From the NCBI GenBank assembly GCA_938003875.1, contig CALKWO010000028.1, positions 1-15,557 on the forward strand: a stretch of 15,557 nucleotides of DNA. The letters run 5' to 3'. The DNA is from an uncultured bacterium. Lineage in GTDB: Bacteria; Planctomycetota; Uabimicrobiia; Uabimicrobiales; JABWCH01. The translations under genes were made by a program, and so were the position numbers. Within the stretch, counting starts at the first letter, position 1. The number at the start of each line of letters is the position of its first letter. Of the stretch, positions 7,594-15,077 are shown one piece after another. The notes under the pieces are model-generated. The model was not told the DNA's origin. It did not search any database and saw only the letters and a program-made list of their open reading frames with translations.

Positions 7594-8595
7594 ATGAATA
7601 ATTGGCAAGCAGTATTGAAAGCAAATCCGATAGATTGGCTTCTGGGAAAGGATAATCCTTCGGTACGATATTTCGCCTTGACGAAAATCTTGGGCAAGGA
7701 TGAAAACGATCCGGAAGTCAAAGAGGCAAAAGAGGAGATCATGAAAGCCGGAATAGTGCCCCAAATATTGGCTCTACAAGCAAGTGAAGGCTGGTGGGAA
7801 AATCCTAAAAGATTTTACACTGCCAAATACAAGGGAACGGTATGGCAACTCATCATTCTGGCCGAATTGGGAGCAGATGGAAAAGACGAGCGCATCCAAA
7901 AAGCTTGTGAATTCATCCTCACAATTTCACAAGACATTGAAAGTGGTGGCTTTTCCTATACAAGTAGCACTAAGACTGGCAGGGGCTTGCATAGTGGGGT
8001 GATCTCTTGCCTGACCGGCAATATGGTCTGGAGCCTGATTCGGCTTGGTTTTCTGAAAGACACCAGAGTACAACAGGCTATCCGCTGGATTACCGATTAT
8101 CAACGATTCGATGACGGAATAGAAGAAGCACCAGTCGGTTGGCCTTACGATAAATGGGGAATGTGCTTTGGAAAACATACCTGCCACATGGGCATTGTCA
8201 AAACCTTGAAGGCTTTGTCTGAAATTCCTCCCGCCACTAGATCTCAGGACGTCAAAAATACCATTGAAAAAGCAGCCGAATACCTGCTGGTGCATCATGT
8301 TTATAAAAGAAGCCATGATCTCAGCCGTGTGTCTAAACCTGGCTGGCTACGATTCGGCTTTCCCTTGATGTGGGGCACAGATATTTTAGAAATTTTGAGA
8401 ATACTTACCAAACTTGGTTATAAAGACAAACGGATGCAAGAGGCCATAGATGTAGTAATTTCCAAGCAAGACAAAGATGGAAGATGGAAACTGGCAAACT
8501 CTTTTAATGGCAAATTCCATATGAATATTGAAGAAAAAGGCAAGCCCAGCAAATGGGTTACCCTAAATGCGATTGATGTTTTGAAGAGATTTTAG
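7594..8595 (+). CDS. Alpha/alpha-toroid protein (prenyltransferase/squalene-cyclase-like repeats)
   Basis: A 333-residue protein made of helical-barrel repeats like those of squalene-hopene cyclase and protein prenyltransferase beta subunits: GTVWQLIILAELG (81-93), GNMVWSLIRLGF (142-153), HMGIVKTLKALSEI (198-211), TDILEILRILTKLGY (262-276), and a QW-type KQDKDGRW (291-298). The cyclase DxDD catalytic motif is not present as such; only FDDG at 172-175. A Cys/His cluster, CFGKHTCHMG (Cys191, His195, Cys197, His198), with Cys139 earlier, could bind metal, as the zinc of protein prenyltransferases is held by Asp, Cys and His. Database relatives are often mislabelled nitrogen fixation protein NifH, with which it shares nothing visible. 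I chose ATG 7594; a TTG at 7501 would add 31 lysine-rich residues and overlap the SWIM gene. It is read between two ATPase/DUF4276 pairs, and its role there is unknown. Confidence 0.78.
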   Translation: MNNWQAVLKANPIDWLLGKDNPSVRYFALTKILGKDENDPEVKEAKEEIMKAGIVPQILALQASEGWWENPKRFYTAKYKGTVWQLIILAELGADGKDERIQKACEFILTISQDIESGGFSYTSSTKTGRGLHSGVISCLTGNMVWSLIRLGFLKDTRVQQAIRWITDYQRFDDGIEEAPVGWPYDKWGMCFGKHTCHMGIVKTLKALSEIPPATRSQDVKNTIEKAAEYLLVHHVYKRSHDLSRVSKPGWLRFGFPLMWGTDILEILRILTKLGYKDKRMQEAIDVVISKQDKDGRWKLANSFNGKFHMNIEEKGKPSKWVTLNAIDVLKRF

Positions 8596-8606
8596 AGGAA
8601 ATAGTT

Positions 8607-9827
8607 ATGCTTTCTCCCAGAATAGAATCCTTGCATATAGAAAATTTTCGAGTACTCCAGCAATTCAGCATGGATAAGCTCTTACCTATGAACGTGCTTT
8701 TAGGTCCCAATGGCAGTGGGAAATCAACGGTTTTCGACGCACTGTCATTTATTTCGGAATGTTGTTCCACAGGTCTACGGAAAGCCTGGGAACAAAGGGG
8801 GCGTTTTCAGCAAATGAGAAGCAGAGGAGGAAAAGGCCCAATTGTCCTTCGAATCAAATACAGGGAAAATCCTGACCAGCCTTTACTTCATTATTGTCTG
8901 GCAATAGAAGAAAATAGTGCCGGGCCGTATGTTGCGGAGGAATATCTGGAATGGGCATCCTTGGAAAAAGACTTGCGATTCTTGCATTTTCAAAATGGCG
9001 CTGGTTACGTGATACCTGGCGAAATTCCCGGAGCAGAAAGCCGTCGTGAGGAAGAACGGCTGGATTCCCCGGAAACAATCGCTGTCAATGCTCTTGGCCA
9101 ACTGGCAAAAAATCCCAGGATTAGCGCACTGCGTCGCTTTGTAGCCGGCTGGTATTTCTCTCGACTTTCCACCGAAGGCACTCGCAGAGTAGCCGAACCA
9201 GGTGAACAGGAATATCTATCGTGCGAAGGAGAAAATTTATCCAATGTGATTCAATATCTAAAAAATCGCCATCCCGACTCCTGGAATGAAATCATGAAAA
9301 AACTCTGTAGCCATGTACCTCGCCTGGAAGAAATTATCTCTGAGCCTATGTCCGATGGGAGACTTCTTTTGCAAATCAAGGATTTTCCTTTTATGCAAGC
9401 GATTCCGGCAAAATTTGCATCCGATGGTACGCTGAAGTTACTCGCTTATCTGACCATTCTCTATAACCCGAAGCTTCGACCACTTATCGGCTTGGAAGAA
9501 CCGGAAAACTATCTTCATCCCCGTCTGCTTCCAGGACTGGCCGAAGAATGTAGAAAAACATCGTCCGACACCCAATTATTTCTCACTACCCATTCGCCCT
9601 TTTTCATCAATTGCATTCGACCCCAGGAATTATGGGTTCTTTATCGAAATGAAAGAGGTTATACCCAGGCACGGCGAGCATCTGATATGCAAGGAATATC
9701 GGCTTTCATGGAAACAGGAGCTAAGTTGGGGCATCTGTGGATGGAAGGCTATTTCGATGCTGGTGATCCATTGGTTGCTGCCGGTGGCATGAAAAATCAG
9801 GCAAACCGATACAAGAACAGGGAGTAA
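8607..9827 (+). CDS. AAA family ATPase, RecF/OLD-like (pair 3)
   Basis: A 406-residue SMC/RecF-type ATPase, paralogue of the one at 4991. Walker A is GPNGSGKS (33-40), the signature ASDGTLKLLAYL (271-282), Walker B LIGLEEPENYLHP (293-305), and the switch histidine His329 in TTHSP. Shared insertion blocks with the paralogue include the segment around WEQRGRFQQM (61-70), KNPRISALRRFVAGWY (168-183), and GENLSNVIQYLKNRHP (208-223). Both also end with a similar GxLW-x3-YxDA stretch (here GHLWMEGYFDA, 375-385), but this copy then has a further 21-residue basic tail. AGAGGAAA precedes the ATG, 11 bases after the toroid gene, and the partner DUF4276-like gene begins four bases after the stop. The divergence between the copies is extensive, so the duplication is old or the two were gathered separately, perhaps for different triggers. 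Confidence 0.9.
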   Translation: MLSPRIESLHIENFRVLQQFSMDKLLPMNVLLGPNGSGKSTVFDALSFISECCSTGLRKAWEQRGRFQQMRSRGGKGPIVLRIKYRENPDQPLLHYCLAIEENSAGPYVAEEYLEWASLEKDLRFLHFQNGAGYVIPGEIPGAESRREEERLDSPETIAVNALGQLAKNPRISALRRFVAGWYFSRLSTEGTRRVAEPGEQEYLSCEGENLSNVIQYLKNRHPDSWNEIMKKLCSHVPRLEEIISEPMSDGRLLLQIKDFPFMQAIPAKFASDGTLKLLAYLTILYNPKLRPLIGLEEPENYLHPRLLPGLAEECRKTSSDTQLFLTTHSPFFINCIRPQELWVLYRNERGYTQARRASDMQGISAFMETGAKLGHLWMEGYFDAGDPLVAAGGMKNQANRYKNRE

Positions 9828-9831
9828 ATCA

Positions 9832-10455
9832 ATGCACATCGAATTTCTTGTAGAGGAAGAATCTGCGGAAGTGACGCTTGGTCAGATACTTCCTCAGATG
9901 CTTAAGCCTGAAGTAACCTTTCAAATTCATGTATTTCAAGGCAAGCCAGACTTACTCCAAAAGCTACCAGGAAGGCTAAAAGGCTATAAGGCATGGCTAC
10001 CTGATGACTGGAAAATTGTAGTTCTTATGGATGAAGATAGAGAAGATTGCAAAAAATTGAAAGAAACCTTGGAAAACATTGCTCATGCGGCAGGTCTCTC
10101 AACTGCTTCTTCAGTTGAGCCCAACACAAAATTCCAGATTCTCAATCGCCTGGCTATCGAAGAACTGGAAGCCTGGTTTTTCGGAGATATTCCAGCAATA
10201 CACAGTGCCTATCCCAGATTTTCTTCAACTTTGGGCGAAAAAGCCAGATATCGAGACCCTGATGCAATTCGAGGAGGCACATGGGAAGCATTGGAGCAAG
10301 AACTACAAAAAACAGGCTATTTTAAAGCAGGCTTGCCAAAAATCGAAGCAGCTCGGGAAATTGCTCGATATATGAAACCAGAATCCAATCGTTCCAAAAG
10401 CTTCCAGATTTTCTGGGCGGGACTGAGAAGAATGTGTGCTCAAAACCAGGAATAA
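9832..10455 (+). CDS. DUF4276-like, TOPRIM-like partner protein (pair 3)
   Basis: A 207-residue partner of the preceding ATPase and last gene of the island. It matches the protein at 6221 block by block: MHIEFLVEEES (Glu8), the acidic strand VVLMDEDREDC (Asp67, Asp69), RLAIEELEAWFFGD (106-119), SAYPRF (125-130), and the C-terminal NRSKSFQIFWAGLRRM (186-201). The glutamate plus DxD pattern suggests a TOPRIM-type metal site and hence a possible nuclease effector; this is inferred from fold logic, not shown. GGGAG sits before the ATG, with a four-base gap from the ATPase, so translation is probably coupled. The gene stops 93 bases before the oppositely oriented integrase. Confidence 0.85.
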   Translation: MHIEFLVEEESAEVTLGQILPQMLKPEVTFQIHVFQGKPDLLQKLPGRLKGYKAWLPDDWKIVVLMDEDREDCKKLKETLENIAHAAGLSTASSVEPNTKFQILNRLAIEELEAWFFGDIPAIHSAYPRFSSTLGEKARYRDPDAIRGGTWEALEQELQKTGYFKAGLPKIEAAREIARYMKPESNRSKSFQIFWAGLRRMCAQNQE

Positions 10456-10548
10456 AGATTTCTCAGAAGAAAGCCGCCAAATGCCATCGTCGTAAGGTCA
10501 CTGATTCTTTGATATTCAGTTATCTTCAAAATTTGAATGAGTTCTGTT
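10456..10548. other. Convergent gap between island and integrase
   Basis: The last island gene and the integrase converge on these 93 bases. The only structure I see is a short inverted repeat, TTCAAA-A-TTTGAA at 10525-10537, with one central base and no flanking T-run strong enough to call a terminator. It could equally be a protein-binding site or chance in AT-rich DNA. Confidence 0.3.
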
Positions 10549-11709
10549 CTACTTAAATTCAGCCTCATCGAGGAGATCCTTTTCTTCCATTTCAGGCATT
10601 TGAGCATAAAGTGCCAAATAATTCATGGATTGGTGTCCGAGTCGTTTTTGCAGATAAGGTAAACTTCTTCCTTTTTTCAAGATTTGATAAGCGTGTGTAT
10701 GCCTTAGCATATGAGGATATAATTTAATCTTTTCTTCTTTAGATAATCCTTGGCTGGCAAACTCAGCAATATGTTCGACAATCACATTGATAGAACGAGG
10801 CGACAATCTACCATTCGTATTGCGGTGTTTCCGAGAAGCAGAGGGGAGAAATAGTGCCTCTGATTCAGGAAATGCTTTAGCGTCAATCTCTTGTTCATTC
10901 TTTAGATATAACTGTATCGCCTGGACTGTTTCCTCACCAAGCAAAACATCACGGAAGAGATTTCCTTTACATTTCACATCTTTTAGATATTTCTCCTGGA
11001 ATTGGTTTTTATCGAGTTCACATACTTCTGCCCTCCTAAGCCCTCCATTTAAGAGCAGCATAAGGATAGCGTTATCTCGAAATGGACGACGCATTTTCAT
11101 GTGTGCTTTCCGATACCAGGCTTCTTTTGAACCATTCATTTCTGTAATCTTGGTATCAGGATAATTCTGACAAATAAGATGATAGGCAGCATCTAAAAGT
11201 CTCTTTACTTGTCGTTCATCCAGCCCTTTAGGCCGCAGTGCTTCTTGTATAGGTGTTTTCACTCCCTTTGTTGGTTCTCCAAACGGAAATAAGTCTTTTC
11301 GTACCTCGAATATCCATCGTCCTAATGCACGGACTGAGAATATCGCCCGTTTTATGGTCTGTGGTTTCTGATTTTTTGCCTGGAGGTACTCGACAAACCT
11401 TTGAGTTGTACGCGGTAGCCATTTTTGAATATCCAAATTTTTATGATAATCCAAAAAGAACTCCATAAACTTTTGAAGATCATTTCGTATTGCTCTGAAC
11501 GTTTGGCGGGTTTTGATACCTTCTACTTGTGATTTGAGATAAGCATTAGCCCATATATCAAGATTCGGCGGAAGTGATTTAAAAAAATCTTGGGTATAAG
11601 GCCCGAAAAGGTTATCTGCAATAAGAATAGAACTTTTTTCACACGATTTTTGCGGGGAGAGGTTTTCTTGAAATTTTTCACAACTCTTTATGATTCCAAT
11701 ACTAGACAT
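10549..11709 (-). CDS. Phage-type tyrosine recombinase/integrase, full length
   Basis: A 386-residue XerC/D- or phage-type integrase. An N-terminal SAM-like core-binding domain spans about 50-140 (from DIWANAYLKS to RALGRWIFEVRK). The catalytic domain shows Arg225 in GGLRRAE, a lysine near KCKGN (246-250), His333 and Arg336 in HMLRHTH, His359 in RLGHQS and nucleophile Tyr368. All catalytic residues are present, so it looks functional. The first 45 residues or so (Cys/Lys/Ser-rich) match nothing I know. AGGAGC lies a few bases upstream of the ATG, behind an extended -10 promoter. It faces the defence cargo from the right, opposite to the small recombinase at the left edge, and is unlike it in domain make-up, so the two are not copies of one another. 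Confidence 0.93.
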   Translation of the reverse strand: MSSIGIIKSCEKFQENLSPQKSCEKSSILIADNLFGPYTQDFFKSLPPNLDIWANAYLKSQVEGIKTRQTFRAIRNDLQKFMEFFLDYHKNLDIQKWLPRTTQRFVEYLQAKNQKPQTIKRAIFSVRALGRWIFEVRKDLFPFGEPTKGVKTPIQEALRPKGLDERQVKRLLDAAYHLICQNYPDTKITEMNGSKEAWYRKAHMKMRRPFRDNAILMLLLNGGLRRAEVCELDKNQFQEKYLKDVKCKGNLFRDVLLGEETVQAIQLYLKNEQEIDAKAFPESEALFLPSASRKHRNTNGRLSPRSINVIVEHIAEFASQGLSKEEKIKLYPHMLRHTHAYQILKKGRSLPYLQKRLGHQSMNYLALYAQMPEMEEKDLLDEAEFK

Positions 11710-11730
11710 GGATTGCTCCTAAAAAAAAGC

Positions 11731-11739
11731 ATTATACCA
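11731..11739 (-). promoter_or_regulatory. Extended -10 promoter of the integrase
   Basis: On the minus strand the sequence reads TGGTATAAT, a perfect TATAAT with an extended -10 TGn. No good -35 is found at 17 bases upstream, which is tolerable for an extended -10. Transcription would start near the eight-T tract at 11721-11728, leaving a very short leader with AGGAGC before the integrase ATG. Confidence 0.5.
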
Positions 11740-11839
11740 TATTGCAGATAAGGGAGGATATGGGCAATAAATACACAATCGAGAAATAAAAACTCACGAC
11801 ATTCGGCAAAAAGTGACATCAATCGGAAGTCGGAAGTTT

Positions 11840-11867
11840 AAGTTTATGTTCGAGATCAAGTTTATGT
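11840..11867. repeat. Direct repeat AAGTTTATGT, two copies
   Basis: Two exact 10-base copies start 18 bases apart, just after a tandem CGGAAGT doublet. Their position 130-160 bases upstream of the integrase start would suit an integrase arm-type site or a repressor operator. Chance cannot be excluded in AT-rich sequence. Confidence 0.35.
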
Positions 11868-11939
11868 CCTCCGTGTCTTTGTATTTTGTATAAATTGAAT
11901 TCCCGAACTACTACTGTATGCGCTCAAAATTCCTTTCTA

Positions 11940-13436
11940 CTAGATCCCATATTCTTTTAGTTTTTCAAAATATTTTGTCCTTCCTATGCCAATCTTTTTA
12001 CATACATCTTCAACTGTCATTTGCTCTATTTTAACTTTAGAAGCATATTTTTTAATCATATATTCTTGATATTCTTTCACAGTCATATCTTCTTTGGGGT
12101 CTATATTCTTTTTAGAAGATGCCTGGTTATTTAAGGCATTTTGGAAATCACGCATAGTGATTTCCTGAGAATCGGACGTAAAAAAGAGCTTTTTTACCTT
12201 AGACTGCAATTCGCGCACATTGCCAGGCCACGTCAAAGTTTTCCAATACTCCAGAAGTTCAGGAGAAAAGGTTCGTTTCTTTTTGTACTTATCTTGGTAT
12301 TCGTTTAAAAAATGTGTTGCTAGGTCAGGAATGTCTTCCGTTCTATCTCTTAGAGGAGGCAAAAGAATATCCAGTCCCTGGATACGATAGTAAAGATCTT
12401 CTCGAAATGTTTTTTCTTTCACAGCTTTCTCTAAATCTTTATTGGTAGCTGCGACCACCCTGCAATCTACTTTGATAACTTCATTGCCTCCCACTCTCAG
12501 GATTTCTTTTTCTTGCAATGCTCTCAGAATTTTTTGCTGGCATGACATGCTCATCTCGCCAATTTCATCCAGAAAGAGAGTACCATGATCCGCCAGTTCA
12601 AATGCTCCTTTATGCAATTTGCCAGCATTGGTAAATGCATTCGCTTCGTGACCAAAAAGTTCACTTTCAATAAGAGACTCAGGAATAGCAGCACAATTTA
12701 AGGAAATGAAAGGTCCTTTGCTTCTTAGGGAATATCGGTGTAATCCTCTTGCTATTAATTCTTTTCCTGTCCCACTTTCTCCCAGAATCAAAATAGTTTC
12801 ATCTATGGGAGCAAAGCGCATGGCCATATCTCTTGCCTTACGAAGACCTTCGCTGTTCCCAATCATTTCAGAAAAAGGAGTATCCGTAAAAGGAATATAG
12901 CTTAAACAGTTTTTCAATAAAGGCAAAAGTAAACAGATCGTTGCCAAAAGTTTTTGTCTATCTTCTGCCTTAAAAATTTTTTGAGTGCTATCAAAATAAA
13001 ATGATCCATAGTAGTCCGCTTCCTGGATTATCAGAGGAGCGCATAAGATAGAAAGCTTCTTGTATTTTTTGGTTGCTTCTTTCTCTACTCTGGTTCCTTT
13101 GTAAGAACTATCAGTTATATCCTTAACCCAAATAATGTCATTTTCTTGCAACTCTTTTGAGCAATTTTTAATCGTATCGAGTGCTACTCCTCTGCTGATT
13201 TGATCCTTGGGAAAATCACGAAAACCATGTTTTCCTGAACAAGAAGCACTGTATATACTATAATACAGGTAAGAAAGCAACTCCTTGTCATTGCGCTCGA
13301 TAGATTTGGGATCCACCAAAAAAAATATGCATTTTTCAGCCTCTAAATCTTTAGTCATGACTTCACAAATCTTTTGAAGCAAAGCATGAAAATCTTTAGG
13401 GTAGCAGTATGACAATAAGGCAGATATATTTTGCAT
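11940..13436 (-). CDS. Sigma-54-type transcriptional activator with GAF domain and altered GAFTGA loop
   Basis: Bacterial enhancer-binding protein of 498 residues. An N-terminal GAF-like sensor domain covers about 5-180, followed by the central AAA+ domain: Walker A GESGTGKE (219-226), Walker B LFLDEIGE (287-294), ATNKDL (331-336), arginine finger region FREDLYYRI (344-352), and the WPGNVRELQ block (403-411). A C-terminal Fis-type helix-turn-helix ends in CKKIGIGRTKYFEKLKEYGI. The sigma-54-contacting GAFTGA loop reads NAFTNA (266-271), with both glycines changed to asparagine. ATPase residues are otherwise kept, so the protein may hydrolyse ATP but contact RNA polymerase abnormally. ATG 13436 is chosen because AAAGGAG lies eight bases upstream; a GTG at 13445 overlaps that site. 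It follows the kinase gene by 17 bases, so kinase signalling could control it. Target promoters are unknown. Confidence 0.9.
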   Translation of the reverse strand: MQNISALLSYCYPKDFHALLQKICEVMTKDLEAEKCIFFLVDPKSIERNDKELLSYLYYSIYSASCSGKHGFRDFPKDQISRGVALDTIKNCSKELQENDIIWVKDITDSSYKGTRVEKEATKKYKKLSILCAPLIIQEADYYGSFYFDSTQKIFKAEDRQKLLATICLLLPLLKNCLSYIPFTDTPFSEMIGNSEGLRKARDMAMRFAPIDETILILGESGTGKELIARGLHRYSLRSKGPFISLNCAAIPESLIESELFGHEANAFTNAGKLHKGAFELADHGTLFLDEIGEMSMSCQQKILRALQEKEILRVGGNEVIKVDCRVVAATNKDLEKAVKEKTFREDLYYRIQGLDILLPPLRDRTEDIPDLATHFLNEYQDKYKKKRTFSPELLEYWKTLTWPGNVRELQSKVKKLFFTSDSQEITMRDFQNALNNQASSKKNIDPKEDMTVKEYQEYMIKKYASKVKIEQMTVEDVCKKIGIGRTKYFEKLKEYGI

Positions 13437-13453
13437 AGTTTCCACTCCTTTAT

Positions 13454-15076
13454 TTACTTTTCTTCTTCTGAGTAGTGATAGATCAGATAGAGAATTTTAG
13501 GATGATTATACCATTTTTTACTTTCCTGTTCTTCAAGTTTATTGAATTCTTCCTTCTTTTGTTTATATTTATCGGCGAAAGAAGTAAAAGAATCGTCTGA
13601 GGACAAATTTTGTATTTCCGCCAAAAGAGATTCCGCAGCAAAAAAAACTTCCTTCTCTATTGCCAGGTTAAAGTATTGTATGGTACTTTCCAGATAGCTT
13701 CCTTTCTTTTGTTCTCTTTGATATATGTAATATAGATGATTGGAATTCTGCCATATCTTTTGCAGACATTCTAACTTCTTTTGCCAGTCAGGCATGAGCT
13801 TCTCATTTTCTATATTTTGTATTATGGCATTTATATGGCTATCCCACCCCCGCACCACTGCAAAGCTTGTTATGACAAACACTATACAACCTAGCAAATA
13901 GCAGGCTGCTGTTACTTTATGCCGTAAAAACCATCTCCAGACTCTTTTATTCCAGGACAGAGGAGTTGCCAAAACAGGCTTTCCTTGAAGATAGCTTTCC
14001 ATATCCTTTGCCATTTCCTCTGCATCCTGATAACGGTCTTGATGCCTGATCTCCAGAGTTTTTCTAGAAATAGAATCCACATCAGGATGGATATGAGGAA
14101 TCCTTTCCTTTAAGGGAATGGCATGGGTATTATCCTGGTATTCCAGATTGGGAAAAGGGTGTCTTCCTGTGAGAAGCTCATAGAGAAGGACTCCCAGGCT
14201 AAAAACATCACTCCATGTTCCTTGATCTTTCATTTTTTCATAGATTTGTTCAGGAGAAGCATAGTCCAGAGTGCCTGTAAACCCATGGGTATAAGCTGTA
14301 TATCCTTTCAAGGCATGTTCACTTGACAGAATTTTGGCCACCCCAAAGTCTATCAAAACAGGCTCGTTGTCCTGAATTAAAATATTGGAAGGCTTCAGAT
14401 CTCTGTGAAGAATCCTGGCCTCATGGTGGTGTCCTACTGCAACGGCACGGCAAACTTTTGCCATCATAGTCAGAATTTCACGATTACTTTTCCCTTCTCT
14501 CCATTCTTCCAGATTAATCCCCTGGATATATTCCATAATGTAGAATAAAATTCCTTCCTGTTCTCCATAGTGGAAAATACGAACAATATGAGGATTCTGG
14601 AGAACCGCCAGAATTTTAGCCTCTCGCAAAAACCTCTGGCGGTTCTCTTCCTCTGAAAGATTCAATGTCTTGATACAATAGAGTTGACCCTGATCGCAAA
14701 AGCGAAACACTTCGCTCATGCCTCCCTTTCCCAGAAATTGAAATTCTTCTGTTCTGGGATAAAATCCCAAAACGATCTTCTGTACTTCTTCTGAAACGGG
14801 AACGTTTTCTGATCGGGTTGTTTCATCCTTTGCTTCTTTCATTTCCTGACCGCATCTGTTGCAAGAAACTGATAGAGGAGTCCGCCGTACATGAATTACA
14901 TTCTTGCAATGGGGGCATTTGAGTATCTGAAAGCTTTTATAAATGGGCTTATCCAGAATTTGCTGGCAGGTCATGCATTCTACCTTGAGACAATCGCCTT
15001 CTTGATAAAGACGAAAACCTATTCTTTCATGCGGTGCATCTTTGCTGTTTCCGGAACACCAAAACACTCGAAACAT
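13454..15076 (-). CDS. Membrane-anchored serine/threonine protein kinase with N-terminal zinc ribbons
   Basis: A 540-residue Hanks-type kinase. The N-terminus carries three CxxC pairs (Cys34/37, Cys54/57, Cys72/75), a zinc-ribbon-like module. The kinase domain runs about 111-365: glycine loop GKGGMSEV (116-123), Lys136, Glu152, catalytic HRDLKPSN (224-231), DFG (243-245), SPE (274-276) and SDVFSLGVLLYELLTG (289-304). All catalytic residues are present and it is an RD kinase, usually regulated by activation-loop phosphorylation. One membrane span lies at about 388-408; the remaining 130 residues are charged, helical and probably extracytoplasmic, possibly sensory. The ATG is preceded by GGGGGAGG and lies one base beyond the stop of the HEAT-repeat gene, so translation is coupled. 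The sigma-54-type activator follows and is a natural phosphorylation target; that link is inferred. Such kinases are common in Planctomycetota. Confidence 0.93.
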   Translation of the reverse strand: MFRVFWCSGNSKDAPHERIGFRLYQEGDCLKVECMTCQQILDKPIYKSFQILKCPHCKNVIHVRRTPLSVSCNRCGQEMKEAKDETTRSENVPVSEEVQKIVLGFYPRTEEFQFLGKGGMSEVFRFCDQGQLYCIKTLNLSEEENRQRFLREAKILAVLQNPHIVRIFHYGEQEGILFYIMEYIQGINLEEWREGKSNREILTMMAKVCRAVAVGHHHEARILHRDLKPSNILIQDNEPVLIDFGVAKILSSEHALKGYTAYTHGFTGTLDYASPEQIYEKMKDQGTWSDVFSLGVLLYELLTGRHPFPNLEYQDNTHAIPLKERIPHIHPDVDSISRKTLEIRHQDRYQDAEEMAKDMESYLQGKPVLATPLSWNKRVWRWFLRHKVTAACYLLGCIVFVITSFAVVRGWDSHINAIIQNIENEKLMPDWQKKLECLQKIWQNSNHLYYIYQREQKKGSYLESTIQYFNLAIEKEVFFAAESLLAEIQNLSSDDSFTSFADKYKQKKEEFNKLEEQESKKWYNHPKILYLIYHYSEEEK

Positions 15077-15077
15077 G

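Larger units (their letters stand above)
11710..11939 (-). other. Intergenic region upstream of the integrase with short direct repeats
   Basis: This 230-base region lies between the stop of the sigma-54-type activator and the integrase start, both on the minus strand. It contains the integrase promoter and a small repeat cluster: CGGAAGT twice in tandem (11824-11837) and AAGTTTATGT twice, 18 bases apart (11840-11849 and 11858-11867). Such spaced direct repeats could be recombinase arm sites or an operator. I found no terminator hairpin for the activator and no convincing short gene. Confidence 0.4.

Noticed and set aside
7927..8316. A 129-codon open frame on the minus strand inside the toroid gene
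   Set aside because: It lies wholly inside a well-supported gene on the other strand and its translation shows no family motif.
7594..8595. Annotation of the toroid protein as nitrogenase iron protein NifH
   Set aside because: There is no P-loop or NifH cysteine pattern; the label is a known misnomer attached to this repeat family.
4991..9827. Walker B glutamate in place of aspartate (IEEPE, LEEPE) in ATPases 2 and 3 as a sign of inactivity
   Set aside because: EEPEN is the usual form in many AAA_21/RecF-like ATPases, so it is not evidence of a defect.
11721..11728. Run of eight T on the minus strand as a terminator
   Set aside because: No GC-rich hairpin precedes it; it lies between the integrase -10 and its ribosome site.
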